From NCBI RefSeq assembly GCF_050947875.1, contig NW_027460346.1, forward strand, positions 434,001-498,000: a stretch of 64,000 nt of DNA, written 5' to 3'. Position 1 is the stretch's first letter; each line of letters begins with the position of its first letter. This DNA is from Dermacentor variabilis (lineage: Eukaryota; Arthropoda; Arachnida; Ixodida; Ixodidae). The notes under the pieces are model-generated. The model was not told where the DNA came from and did not search any database. It was given only the letters and a program-made list of their open reading frames with translations. The position numbers and the translations under genes are program-made. This document shows, one piece after another, positions 21,333 to 33,737 of the stretch.

Positions 21333-21660
21333 CAGGGTCGTGGAAAGGCACCAGCACGTAGTTGTGGAAGAGCGCCTCGTCCTGTGAAAGCGTCGCGTTC
21401 AGTATCCCCTGCAAACCATCGGCTACTTGCTGGAGGTGCCGATGCATCGAGCCGCTCACGTCCAAAACGAAAACGAGAGACGTCGCTCCGTCGGGCACGG
21501 CGGCGTTGGAATTTCCTCCGGAGCCGTTATCCGTCCAGCCGTGGTCCTCACTGCCAGCTACTTCAGGGCCCGTTACTCCCACCAGAACGCCCAGCAGGTA
21601 GGCCAGGCAGAGAACGCTTAAGGCACCGTGACGTGAAGCTTCGCGCTGCTTCCTCTCCAT
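21333..21660 (-). CDS. Hemicentin-like gene, exon 1 (start, signal peptide, VWA start)
   Basis: Start codon at 21660 in a good context (GCGATGG). Residues 1-36 look like a signal peptide (basic start, then LSVLCLAYLLGVLVGV). A short Ser/Gly-rich spacer leads to the VWA domain from about residue 61: SLVFVLDVSGSM with the metal-site D67, S69 and S71, then an amphipathic region and ALFHNYVLVPFHDP (residues 96-109), the expected second strand. The exon ends CCTG followed by GTGAGC. 109 codons plus one base fit exon 2 exactly. Later hemicentin parts (Ig repeats, EGF, G2F) would lie outside the visible exons, so the call is family-level; another VWA-first secreted protein is possible. Confidence 0.8.
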
Positions 21661-22089
21661 CGCCTTGAGGAGTCGGTGGCAGGCTGAAGCCCCCCGACAT
21701 GCGATGCGATTTCACAATTAATGTGGGCAGTAGCCGAAAGCAGCAAAATACAATGACGTAATTTAAGGTGTTTTCTCTTTCTCTCTCGAGGGAAAGAAAT
21801 ACTTGTATCCGGAAACTCAGGTTCTAGAGTGCTCTAGATCATGGCTGTGGGGACCAGCCGTATTTTAGGTTAGGGATGTTGCCAACAATGCGCTGGTGGC
21901 AAATATACGGACTTTCGATCGCTGGCGACATTACACAGATACGAGTAATACGAAGGTGGCGGGAAACTTGACAAGCTGCGGCGGAAGAAGATGTATGCGA
22001 ATGTTACCGGGAATATGAGACCCGCAGCTGAATTTGCAACTGAATATACGTTTGATGGTACAAAAATAAAAAAAAGGGTTCGTTAAATA
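21661..22089. other. 5' flank of the hemicentin-like gene
   Basis: Upstream of the exon-1 ATG. No TATA box at a standard distance was identified. It includes a CT-rich run and GGTTCTAGAGTGCTCTAGATC, partly palindromic. 5' UTR extent is unknown. Confidence 0.35.
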
Positions 22090-22226
22090 AGCCCGTGCTC
22101 ACAAATAGCTGTTCGGCTAGAATTATTTGTAAAAGCAGATCCTGATATTTGACCGTGTAAATTTGGCGAACACCATCGGTCAATGGCACACGACACTTAT
22201 GAACAAAAATCTGAAAATTCGGCCCC
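22090..22226. mobile_element. Small MITE (GAATTCGGCCCC family), copy 1
   Basis: Left end GCCCGTGCTCACAAATAGCT and the complement of the right end (GGGGCCGAATTTTCAGATTT) form an imperfect inverted repeat. 137 bp. Confidence 0.45.
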
Positions 22227-22344
22227 TATCTCACCGAAATTCGGCCACCTTCTGCCGTAATAATTAATCTTGAGCAAATTCTGGAAAAGGAAGCCTATCA
22301 CTGGTTCTTCCTTTGTTTTTATTCTGTTTTATTACTTTTTGCTT

Positions 22345-22430
22345 GCTGATGAATATTTACACGAGACACTTTTGGCAAAATGGCACAATGTACTTACGAA
22401 CGAAAACATTTGTGAATTCGGCCCCTGCTT
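22345..22430. mobile_element. Small MITE (GAATTCGGCCCC family), copy 2
   Basis: Right end ACTTACGAACGAAAACATTT then GTGAATTCGGCCCC; left end TGAATATTTACACGAGACAC. About 86 bp. Confidence 0.45.
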
Positions 22431-23109
22431 CGTGTCACTGAACGGAAATAAATATCTTACCTTTAGGTGAATTTCCTGTATATTGCTTTGGCATGGCTAT
22501 TGATCTATATTTGTTGCATCTGCACGTAAAGATATTAGCCTTATCACGTTACAGTGAAGCAGGAGATGTTGACAGGAAGAGTAGCGCTAGTGACGACATC
22601 GTACCACAGTGCGATAGACAGAAACGTCTAAGAAACATTGGAACTGTACGGCTCTTCAAGATGCAAAAAAAAAAAGAAAAAAAGAAAAAGGACTTGGAAG
22701 CATGGTAACATCGATAACGCCCTGTATTCATTGTTGTAGTTATCTCAATCATCTTCATCGCAATTTTCATCTCATTTACCTGTGATGCGAGACGAAGGTC
22801 TGTTCTAGAACTCTGCTGTATACCCCTGCGCTGCGTACCTGCAAATTTACAAAATAGCATCACTCCGCCCCATTTTCTGCCACCCTTCCCTTTCGTTGAA
22901 GCACATTCCGCTACTCAAATAAAGCGAAACTTGTGCGTATTGACATTATATGAACTGTCCCTCCACAGTTTTCTCTCGGGAAAGCTATTACCTATCCGCG
23001 TTTGTTGTCTAATGCATACTTCTCTCTTCCGGTTTACTCTAACAATTCACGTTATACCTTCTTCCATCGTCCTAATTACGTCCAGCACATCAGAAACAGT
23101 ACTCTAAAT

Positions 23110-23330
23110 ATTCAACTAAAATTAGCACAAAGGCGCGGCAGAGGTCGCAGGTTCGACCTCCGCCACCACATTCCAACGGGAATAGGATGAAAAAAAAAAT
23201 AACGCTCGTGTACCGAGCTTTCGGAGCACGTTAAAGTACCCCAGAATCTCAACAATATTCTTAAGCCTTGCACTGCGGCGTCTCCACAGTCAGAATATTG
23301 CCTTGCAACGTTAAATCATGTCAATTAGTT
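23110..23330 (+). mobile_element. tRNA-headed SINE (GTACTTAGATTTAGGTG family), diverged
   Basis: B box GCAGGTTCGACCTCC at 23145, then A-rich, then TCGTGTACCGAGCTTTCGGAGCACGTTAAAG and a body related to other copies. Confidence 0.6.
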
Positions 23331-23459
23331 AATTAGCTGAAAAAATGGATAAATCGAAAACCAGGAAACTCAGCTGGCGGATAATTTCGATAGTGGTCTT
23401 AGAAGCCATACTTGTTGCGAATTCCTTCTGCTGTAGTTCTACGTAGTAGTTTGTGTGCG

Positions 23460-23463
<4 letters not shown>

Positions 23464-23526
<63 letters not shown>
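23464..23526. repeat. (GT)n(GA)n microsatellite
   Basis: About 16 GT then 16 GA units. Confidence 0.95.
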
Positions 23527-23529
<3 letters not shown>

Positions 23530-23530
23530 T

Positions 23531-25062
23531 TAGTATGTGGCCTATAGTGAGAGGACTATATATATAAGTAACTGCGTGACTTAACGCTTGCGTGCCGCTG
23601 GAACCTCGTGGAACGTATGCATTTGAAGATCCTAAGGGAGCCATTGAATACGATAGAAATCGGAGAAAACGGCGCGCTTCTGGGAGGGTATTAGCGGCGA
23701 GAGAAGCCACTCTAGAACAAACCGTCTTAAACTTATATTCCAAAATCCTGGTAACCACACGCGGCAACATTGTCGTGCACGGGGAGATGCGCTGCTACGT
23801 ATTCTGAGTAGTGTACGACGAATCGAATGAGGTCCTATTCGATTCGGCGAACAGTTTGACACTCCGGGATTGAGAGTTGCAGCATTTAATCAAAACAACA
23901 GCGTTACAGGCGCTGAACGATGAGGCACATTACCCTTTACTGCACCGGATGTCCCGCATGTGTTACCAGCTCTCCGTAGAGTGCGCTAAATGTATCGAAG
24001 TTTCTTCAAGTTACTCATAAAGCGCGTTGCAAACTTCGCGGTAGTGTTCTATCGCACGTTTTAGAAAATATCATCCATAGTTTTCACAACTGTATAGCTG
24101 GTCGCTTCAAAAATCCGGTAAAGCATCTGGTAAGCAACTAAAACCGCATCCAAAAGCACTAGCAACAAACTTACCCAGGCTGCAAGTTTACTGAATTAAA
24201 AAAAAACTAGTTGAAAAACGTAGCTGCTGATAACTGCAGTAAATACAAAGTGGAGGCTTGTCAGGTGGCGACCGGGTATTTTTGGAGTACAGATTGTACA
24301 TATTCTTTCGGCGGTGTGACTCCGGGATCACTACGCAACCCTGTATTTGGCCCAGAGGGCCCGCACCATAAGCCTCTGCTTCCCTTCGTCTTTATCCTTC
24401 ACTATCGCTTCTCTTCGTCTTCGCCTTTAACACGGAACGATATTAGGAACTCAAGCAGTACCAAAGATCGCAGAGAGAGCTCGGCTGTGTGTTGGCTCTT
24501 CCTCTGCGGGAATATGCAGGAAGGCTTCATGTTCGCGCCTCTGTTTATGGCTCCTCTGTTCATGGTATCGGTGCTGCGTCGTTGAGATCCAGTCCGTAGC
24601 GCTGATCAGACTCGCTCGATGAACAGTTTGTTAAGAAGAGGGCGCTACATGGGCACATGCCAAGGCTTGTTGAATGGTGAGCGCCTGTTCGTACTAAGCG
24701 ACACACCACTTCAAATGGGGTCGTTACACGCGCGCTTGACTGCATGTGTAACGTGTGTGCGTGTGCTACGTCTGGTGCGCAGCAGTGATTCCCCAGCTAG
24801 AGGCCAACTACAGCGCACACTTTTGCTCTCAATTTAGAGCCACAATAAGTGTTTTACAATGCTATATTTACTTTTACCAGTGATACACATTATAGAAGAA
24901 GAAAAGAACCACTGTTATTTATAAGGTCTCGCTTACGACGTGGTAAAGCTCTTGGAGTCATGGCAAACCGGCACTTTCGACGGACGTCTGATTGATTGCA
25001 TCGGCGACACTTCTAATGATGACGATGATAATCATGTGAATGTGCCCTCCAAAAGAGTATGG
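23531..25062. other. No gene recognised
   Basis: Short unlinked frames on both strands, no domain, no clear element ends. Confidence 0.35.
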
Positions 25063-28010
25063 TGGCATGTGCCACTTGATCATCATCAGCAGCAGCGTAT
25101 TTTATGTCAACTGCAGGACGGAGGCCTCTCGCTGCCATCTCCAGTTTCCCCTGTCCTGCGCCAACCGATTCTAACAAGCGCCAGCCAATTTTCTAATTAC
25201 ATCACCCCACCTATAGTCTTCAGCCGTCCTCGACTGCGCTTCCCTTCTCTCGGCACCCATTCTGTAACTGTAATGATCCACCGGTTATCTCACCTACGCA
25301 TTACATGGCCTGCCCAGCTCCATTTTTTTCTCTTAATGTCAATTAGAATATCGGCTATCACCGTCTGCTCTCTCATCCACACCGCTCTCTTCCTGTCTCT
25401 TAGCGCTACATATACGCCTAACATTCTTCGTTCCATCGCTCTCTGCGCGGTCCTGAACTTGTTATTCAGCTTCTTTGTCAAATTTCTGGCCCTCATGTTG
25501 GCACCGGTAGAATGCAGTGATTGTACACCTTTGTTTTCAATGATAGTGTTAGGCTGCTAAACAAGATCTAACAATGTCTCTCATATGCTCTCCAACTCAT
25601 TTATACCCTTTTGTAAATTTCCATCTTCTGATCAGTGTTCCCTGTGAGACATTGACCTAGGTAAAAGTACCCCTTCACAGACACTAGAGGCTGACTGGCG
25701 ATCCTGAACTCTTGTTCCTTGTACGGCTATTGATCATTATATTCGCCCTCTGTATATTAATCTTCAACGCCACTCTTACACTCCCTCTGTTATGGTCATC
25801 AATCATTTGTTGTTACTCGTCTCCAGTGTTGTTAGACAGGACAATGTCATCTGCGAACCGAAGCTTGCTGAGATGTTCGCTGTTGATGCTTACTCCTAAG
25901 CCTTCCCAGTTTAATAGCTTGAATACTTCATCCAAGCATACAGTGAACAGCATTGGAGAGATTGTGTCGCCTTGCCTGACCCCTTTCTTTATAGATGTCT
26001 GTCTACTTTTCTTGTGGAAAATTAAGGTACCCGTAGAATCTCTGTAGATATTTTGCAAGATATTTACGTAAGCCTCCTGTACTCCTTGCTTACGTAATGC
26101 CTCTTGACTGCTGATGTCTGTACTGAATCAAATGCCTTTTCGTAATCTATGAAAGCTATATAGAGTGGCTGATTGTACTTTGCAGATTTCTCAATTACCT
26201 GACTGATGACATGGATGTTATCCATTGTACAGTATCCCTTCCTGAAGCCAGCCTGTTCTCTTCGTTGACTGAATTCAGATGTTGCCCATATTCTACTGGA
26301 AATTATTTTGCTGAATATTCTATACAATAGTGGAAGTAAGCTAGTGGTCCTATAATTTCTTAATTATTTAACGTCTTCCTTTCTGTGGATTAGTATATGG
26401 TTGGCATTCTTGCAGTTCTCTGGGACCCTTCAAATCGTTAGACATGTCGCACGAAGGGCTGCAAGCATTTCAAGCATGATTCCTCCGCCATATTTGATTA
26501 AATCGATTGTTATTCCATCTTCTCCTGCCACGTTTCCCCGTTTCATGTTTTGTAATGCCCTTCTAACTTCACCACTCGTTATAGAACAAGTCTCTGTAAC
26601 CTGTTCATTACTACCTCAAATGAAGGTATGGTGGCTGCTCTGGGTGCTGTAGAGGTGAGTATAGAATTCTTCCACTGCTTTTACTATATCTTTGAGAATC
26701 CTGATGATATTACCCTGTCTATTTTTTACTGCATACATCTTGGTTTTGCCCTATGCCAAGTTTCATTCTCACTGATATCATGCTGCGTCCATTTTTACTG
26801 CTTCCTCAGTGTTTCTCACGTTATAATTTCCAATATGCCTCATTTTTTCCTTGTTGATCAGTTTTGACAGGTCTGCGAATTCTATATGATCTCTTGAGTT
26901 GGACACTTTCATTTTTTGTCGTGTCTTTATTAGGTCCTTCGTTACTTGAGAGAGCTTACCTACTGGTTGTCATGGTGCCTTAATTCCCACTTCAGTTGCT
27001 GCGTCTGAAGCCAGCCTAGTTACGGTTTCATTCATTACCTCTATGTCATCATCATCTCTCTGTTGTAAGGCTGCATATTTGTTTGCAAGTGCCAATATGA
27101 ATTAGTATGCTTTTACCCTTTCTGCGTCTGGGTTGGCCTGTTTCTTCTTGACCAATTTTACTCTTTCTCTCTTCAAATTGAGGTGAATCCTAGCCCTCAC
27201 TAACCTATGGTCACTGCACTTTACCCTACATAACACTTCTGCATCCTGCACTATGCTGGGATCGGCAGAGAATCTGAAATATATTTCATTTCTTGTTTCA
27301 CGACTGGGGCATTTCCAGGTCCACTTTCTGTTGCTACGCTTCCTGAAGAAGGTGTTCATTATTCGCAGATTATTCCTCTCCGCAAATTCCACCAACCTGT
27401 CTCCTCTAGTGTTCCTTGAATCGATGCCGTAGTTGCCAATTGCTTGTTCGCCAGCCTGTTTTTTCCCCACTTTTGCATGAAAGTCGCCCATGACCACAAT
27501 ATACTGAGTTTGCAGTTTTCTCACCGCTAATTCAACATCCTCATAAAACTGTTGTATTTCTTCATCATCGTGACCGGAGGCTGGAGCGTAAGCTTGTACT
27601 AGCTTTATTCTATACCTCCTATTTAGCTTTATTGTGGCTACTGCTACCCTTTCATTATAGCTCTAGAATGCATGAATTTTGCCCGCTATGTCCTTATGGA
27701 TTAGGAATCCTGCCCCGTATTGCTTCTTATCTGGGAGACCTCTATAGTAGAGGACGTGGCCATTACTCAGCACAGCATAATCCTCACCAGTTCTAACCTC
27801 GCTAAGGCAAATGATATCCTAAACAATGCCTGATAGCTCATCAAGGAGTCCTGCTAAGCTACCTTCACTCGAGAGGGTTCGAGTGTTGGAGGTTGCCGGG
27901 GTCAGTTTCCAGTGGTGGCCTGGCCCGGGTCCAGATATGAAGCGCCGCGCCGTAAGAGGAGGCTTTAGCGCTGCTATCCGAACACATGGGAACGGAGAAA
28001 ATTTTTTTCT
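25063..28010 (-). pseudogene. RTE-like LINE, nearly full length, disrupted
   Basis: On the minus strand a single ORF2-like protein can be followed in pieces. Endonuclease (27800-27102): GDFHAKVG, and later KCSDHRLVRARI with catalytic D and H. Reverse transcriptase (26327-25813): EQAGFRKGYCTMDNIHV, FIDYEKAFDSV (motif A), KKGVRQGDTISPMLFT (motif B), LRFADDIVL (motif C, FADD). C-terminus (25496-25290): RAMERRMLGV, KRKKWSWAGHVMRR. The 3' end at about 25063-25085 is a short GAT-like tail. Order and AGHVMRR are typical of the RTE clade. Stops and gaps (for example at 25560-25810) make it inactive. The same family recurs at 46925-47200 and 54629-55510. Confidence 0.8.
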
Positions 28011-29094
28011 GGGCAACTGTTGCATCACTTTCGATGAGGTTTGTTAAATCAAGAAGAAAAAGTTCAAATCTAGTTACTCCAGGAGGGGAATTTTTATTCA
28101 GGCAGTCAAATAAAAACAGTTCTTGGGAAATCCGAAAATGAAAAAGAAATCAACGATAAAGTTTACAACTCTACGGCTAAACAACGAAAAGCAATGCCAC
28201 CATTCTGTACACTTCTAATAGTACATCTAAAGTGGACAAGATTGATCTGATATACATCGCTCTGATGTATACCACTAATTTGTGAGCGGGGCTTCTGCAA
28301 AGCCCTTGAAAACATTCTAACGATATCATGTAAATTGCAAGTTTATACATAAATATTATCCACTCTAAATGCTCAAACATATGCAGTTTACATAACTGTG
28401 ATATCTGTGTTAGCTGGAGAGTTACCGATTTGTAAACTTGGTGTCTCCATATTTTAGGATTATTGATCTTAGGCGATTTCTGTAAAAAAAAAAGGGGGGG
28501 GGGGTTCTCAATCAAAACTATGCTACCTAAATTTGCTAGAATTTACCTTCATCTCTCGAATATAACATATTGTGTGCATATCGCTTCAGCGGCGGTCTCC
28601 TAAAATCATTTCCGCATTTTACATGCGTTTGAATAAGGACATCGGTGTTCGCATCCAGCTGAAGCTTCCTCTCCAGTCTGCGTTTGTCGGCGCGGGGCTA
28701 ATCTTCCCTTGCTCCAGGTTCTGTGCAAGGTATCTCACCAGAAACCTATTCCTGCATTTGCCGCGGCAATCGCTCTCCTAAAAAAAAACATTAATGAAGA
28801 ATACTAGACGACATATATCCGAGACGTCCTCAAAGTTACGGCATAGCGAATACTGCCTTAAAATTGACGCGTTCCCTGCCTTTATACCTTTTCGTCCGAG
28901 CTGCTGTGCTTGACTTCTGCACGCGCCGTTTTCACAAGTTCCATCCCACGGCGGTGACGTCGTTCGAAGAACCGATCCGACCACGCGCCAACTTGAAAGA
29001 AACACTTCATTATGGAGTTTCGCCTGCGAAGCTCTCATGGTGCGCCATGATTGTCCCGATTTCCTTTCCACCCGCTCTTTAACCGCCACCGTGT
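28011..29094. other. No gene recognised
   Basis: AT-rich with an A10/G12 run at about 28482-28503. Confidence 0.4.
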
Positions 29095-29330
29095 TGACGT
29101 AGTGGCGACGGCGTTGCGCACCTGAACTCGAGGTCGCGGCTTCGAACGCGTCCGGGATGACCACGCTCCATTAAGCGTGGTCATCAAAAAAACAAAAAAA
29201 ACGTTCGTTTACATAGATTTACGTGCACGTTAATGAACTCCAGGTGGCGAAAATGAATCCAGGATCCGCGGGATCTCCCACTACGGCGTGCTTCATAACC
29301 AGATCCTGTTTTTGGCGCGCAAAACTAAAC
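29095..29330 (+). mobile_element. tRNA-headed SINE (GTACTTAGATTTAGGTG family)
   Basis: Head with GCGTTGCGCACCTGAA and B-box region GTCGCGGCTTCGAACGC, a small inverted repeat CACGCTCCATTAAGCGTG, then body TTACATAGATTTACGTGCAC to CTACGGCGTGCTTCATAACC. Confidence 0.7.
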
Positions 29331-29696
29331 AAGGTGTTTTCATTTTTTTGCCCACTCACTCTTTACCCAAGCAGCTCTCAAGCCATCATTGTTTGTCATT
29401 GGGCGGCGGCGGCCTTTGCTAAAACGATGCCCTAGATAGGGACCTCTTACGAGTAGTTCTATAGTGTAAGAAGAGCGGTACAGAAGCGCATGTTAAAGCA
29501 CACTGGGAAGATAGTACGATACTGACCGTATAGGCCCACCTCCGCATGTTCCTTCGCTATCAGCGCAACGAATATATAACCGATAGTAACCACAACTTTT
29601 TAATTAATCAACAGCGTGCCTTCTTTGGCATGGTTATGTACCAATTGTTTGTGCATCTGTCCTTGTTATACCTACATTTCGTCATTCTGCTGGTGC

Positions 29697-29835
29697 CCTG
29701 GGTCTATATTCACAAAAATGTCTCACGCTCAGTGTTTGTAACTACCACCCAATCACGATGCTGGGCATATTATTATCCAAGGTGATGGGGCAGCGACAAA
29801 AAGCACTTACGAATGAAAGGATTTTTGAATAAGGT
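29697..29835. mobile_element. Small MITE (GAATTCGGCCCC family), copy 3
   Basis: Ends GGGTCTATATTCACAAAAAT and the complement GGGACCTTATTCAAAAATCC; inner AGCACTTACGAATGAAAGG matches the other copies. Confidence 0.45.
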
Positions 29836-30048
29836 CCCTAGCGTTTCTTGTTGCTTTCACGTACATTTGCGCTTTACGCCATGCAAAGCTAATCACATCA
29901 AGTTCGCTAAGTTTAGAAGTGGCGCTTCATTCGTACCATAGTTTTCTTTTTTCGGTGCGCTCGAAATTTGAACTGCCTGTTTTGTCCTCAGGGTTAAATA
30001 AAACAAGAAATGCGCTTCTCATAACGCATTCTCATTCAGAATAACACG

Positions 30049-30150
30049 TGTGGGCCCGAATTCACAATGTTTCTCGGCCCGCATTCGTACAAGCGTCTAA
30101 CCCTAATTGTAGGGCGCTTACGAACAAAAGCTCTATGAATTCGGCCCCTC
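30049..30150. mobile_element. Small MITE (GAATTCGGCCCC family), copy 4
   Basis: Left GGGCCCGAATTCACAATGTT and complement of right GGGGCCGAATTCATAGAGCT; about 100 bp, nearly palindromic. Confidence 0.6.
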
Positions 30151-30585
30151 ATTTTTAAGGACACTTTGGCATTGGCCGTTCGCCTTCGCTAACAGTATGT
30201 CCAGAGCCAGATTCGGGTGGAGTTTTTATTTTCTTCCGAACAATGCTAGTGTAAGAGCTTTTTGTGAATACGTGCTATGGTTACCTCTTTTCTGAAAACG
30301 CAGAAAACTTTAGCGCGTTCAAACTAACACTGATAGTTGTTTCTTCTCCCCGGACAAGAGTTATGAGCTTTGCGCAGATCTGAGTCCCGAGATGCGAGCA
30401 TATTTGTTCTGTTCGGTTATGGCCACTATGCGCTGACAAATAACGCGAGGTCTCCGCTGTGTTCCCAAGCACGCATATGGCGATGCAAGAATCCTGCATC
30501 CGAAACAGCCTCATCTTCCCCATGCCTCTTGCATCCCTCCATGACCGCTGCAAGTATAGAAGGCGCCTTACCTCCGCAAAGGTAG

Positions 30586-30676
30586 TCCTGCTGATGCCGT
30601 ACTCACGTGAAGCCGCCCGTGGGTGGGGCCGCTCACACACTATGACAGCGACCTTTTTTTTTTTAATCCGGTACAC
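30586..30676 (-). CDS. Possible helix-turn-helix exon (weak)
   Basis: The minus frame reads PHPRAASREYGISRTTFAE and is followed by a GTAAGG donor (cut at about 30585). R-AASREYGISRTT resembles the recognition part of pipsqueak/transposase-type helix-turn-helix domains. The frame starts after a T-run on the plus strand that could act as an acceptor tract. The rest of any gene is not seen, so this is a low-confidence guess. Confidence 0.2.
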
Positions 30677-30749
30677 TATCCGGAAGCCGGTACGCTAACA
30701 GTACCAGCACTGTGAGATTCTGCAGGATCTTCACACTGGCTGCATTCCA

Positions 30750-31220
30750 CGTGCCAGGCGGAAACGCAAAACGGGGCCACGCGTCGGGAGCGCCGCAACA
30801 TTACCGCCGCCGCAGCGGTGGTGATAGGCGGATATCGCGAGATGGAATCCTCTCCCGCCGGTCTGGTTGCGAGGAGGGATGCACCCGGGCTCCCGGCGCC
30901 GTGATCCGCGTCTTCTCTGAGCGCGAACGCCGCCCCAACAGTGGAAGCGCGCGGGACTGCGTCGCCCCTCGTTCAGCAACACCGCTCGCAGCGATAGATG
31001 ATAGCGGCCCAGTGCTCGAAGGCGTCGCCCGCAATCGGAGGTCCGAGAAAGAGGATGCGCTTAGGCTGGCGGAGGAGGGGAGGGGCGCCCGGGAAGAGGA
31101 GAGGGGCGAATGTCCGCGGCCCCGCTCGCCTTGGGTCGCGGCTGCGTGATAGAGTGGCCGCGCCACTTGATGGGACACCCGCACGGTGCCTGCGGCGGCG
31201 ACGACCTCGACACATGGCAC
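30750..31220. promoter_or_regulatory. GC- and CpG-rich island
   Basis: A 470-bp block with many CG dinucleotides set in AT-richer surroundings. Frames are long on both strands only because stops are rare. It could be a promoter/first-exon region. No TATA box, recognised protein or clear element was seen. Confidence 0.35.
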
Positions 31221-33480
31221 TGAACTGCTGACGAGGCTGCAGGGACCAGATTACCACGTGGATCTCCCGTGCAGCGACGATTTCCAGTGTAGAACGTGTG
31301 AATAGCTAATGAAGTAGGAAAGGAACAAATGATTTCACTGGTTTTCAGGAACGTGATTTCAGGAACAAATGAACAAATGATCCGTCCTTATATCCTTCGT
31401 GCAATGGCATTTAGTCGGTTTTCGTGTTTGTCATCTAAGCAATGGACGGGCATGATTTTCAGCAAAAGCTTTCTCGGTTTTTCTTCCTCCGCCGCTTCCT
31501 GTGTAGCAAACTCTAAGCAAACAAATGAAACTTCTGTATTTTGATAATAATGGGTATGCCGAGATATGCTTCACGTGCCGAGCATTGCAGAACAGCTCCG
31601 TGTGATTGACAGGAAATGTATGAGTCGAAAGTCATACTTTCATTCTAGAAGGACATTTTCGGAAACTGTTATTACTGTGCATTTGAGTAAGATGATTCGT
31701 TACACGCACTTCTTAAACACAAATTTTGTGACAGACTTCCCGATTTATTTATAATGCCACAGCGCGGTAAGTGCCGTTCGGCGAACATCGCGCGGCGATA
31801 CTTACCGGCGATACTGACGTAGTATACGGCGATACGACGACACTGACAAAGTATAAATTTACACGCTGCCAATTCTGTCAACTGATTTTATTTTGTTCAG
31901 AAATAATTTCATTTATAATTAGGACGCTGTCATGTAGCGCGTCGAATAAATGGTTTCAATGATAATAAACGCAGCATAAATTGGCGTTAAGTCCCACTAA
32001 AAGCCAGAAAATGGCCGCGCAGTTCTTCGTGAAGTCAGTTCGCTGGACGTCACTAATGTAGCTCCCTGACTCCGATAAGAAATAAAACTAGCGCTCATAC
32101 CCCGTATGTCAGCCGGTGTCTGAACGCCTGGGGCGGCTTGAACGAACATTCAATAACGAAATTGGCAATGACTTTATAGTGTTATTAAACATTCCCTAGG
32201 GTGCTATAACTTCGTACCTAGGCTACAAAGGACCGGAAGTCCCCAACTTTACGCAGCTTTCCCTATTTCGGTAGCCACTTTGTAGCCGCAGGCCAGTGGT
32301 GGGAAATCTCGGTCAAAATACAGGCGGAACGCGAGCTATGCTTTAATCTTTTGGCTAGACCGCGGGCTTGTTCGAACTGAATTGTTATAGAGGACACGTA
32401 TTTTAATGCCATGGTCTAGTGTATTGCGGGCTTCTATAGGCGGTCGCTTACTGCACTACCTAGCACAACGTGTAGAATTTTCTGTAACGGAACCGTTGCG
32501 CCGTCTGATACTGTCAAGATGAAACCATAGGCTATGGGTGAAACAAGTCATGCGCCATGTTTTGCCGCTTTAATAACACACAACAATGCGGTTCCGTTCC
32601 CGCATTTTCTGCACTTACTGCTGGACAACGAAAGCCGACGTGCATTTGGATTTACCCTGAACGAGATAAGTGATAATTCACCCAAAATGCGGCGCTTAAA
32701 TACGTGCACCACGTAATGTTTCCTTGTCTGAAATTTTACCGCGAACGAACGGGTAATTTGGCAGAGAAAAACTCACACAAGCAAATTGGTGTGTGATCTT
32801 CCTTATAGAAGAGGCAACCGCAACTCTCCACCCGCTACAGCAGTGCCGATTGTTCCCCTAGCGGACAGATCCGAACGTTGACGTTGACCTCCTTGCCCCT
32901 CGGAGCAACCGCACGCACAATTATACGTTGGAGCACGTGCTACCGGTGATTTTGATTACACGTCGGCAAACGTGGCATCGTCATCTCGAAAGCTTGGTAC
33001 GTGGTATTTTTTGTATCGCTCAGTGCCTCTAACAGCCTCTAAAACACGAAACACCGAGACCATGCAGCCCGTGAAACTGCATACTTCAGAGAAATTCGCA
33101 GATGAGACAAGTGCCACGCGGTACAGAGTCATATCGCGCAGTTTTATGGACGCGTGCCTTCTTATACGTGCTTTGTGATAAATCAAGTGACCCTAATGCA
33201 CACAGCGATAAAGTTTAGTAAGCTTCGTACATGCGGGCGCGTTCACTCAATGGCAGTCCATTTCGGAAAGAAACACGCTGCAGGACCAAATGGCGAGAAA
33301 ACCTTTCGTGGGTTAATGGAGAGTGCGCAAACGCAGTAATTACGAAAGCATGTTTTGGCAGCAATGATAATGGTAAATATTATGGGCGTTCTCCGGAGAC
33401 TATATCCCGTGGTCTGCGAGCATGTGAGATGACCGTGTGTCAGAACAGCTGTAGTAGTTTACACAATTGACAATTGCGCA
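31221..33480. other. No gene recognised
   Basis: Short frames only. No SINE or TIR recognised. It is a candidate for real unique DNA. Confidence 0.35.
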
Positions 33481-33737
33481 CTCTTTATCATAATGGATGG
33501 ATGGATGGAATAACTTCAATGAAAGGTCCTGTGAGCTGCGGGACGCAAGGTCCCATAGAGCGGGTTACTCCCACGTTGGGACCGGGAGTTGTGACTCCCT
33601 GGCCGCATCGTGGGCTCGCTGGACGGCCCAGAGCTGTTCCGCCAGGTCCGTGCTGCGTAATGTTGCTTGTAGCCTGGCGGAGTCTTGATCCTTGTTTGCG
33701 TGGGTCCGACCACACGGCCAGAGCAAGTGATGTACGT

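Noticed and set aside
24940..27000. Plus-strand ORFs across 24.9-26.9 kb (for example 206 aa)
   Set aside because: Antisense of the RTE reverse transcriptase.
30712..31257. Overlapping long ORFs on both strands
   Set aside because: Few stops because of high GC; sequences are low complexity (Arg, Ser, Ala) with no motif.
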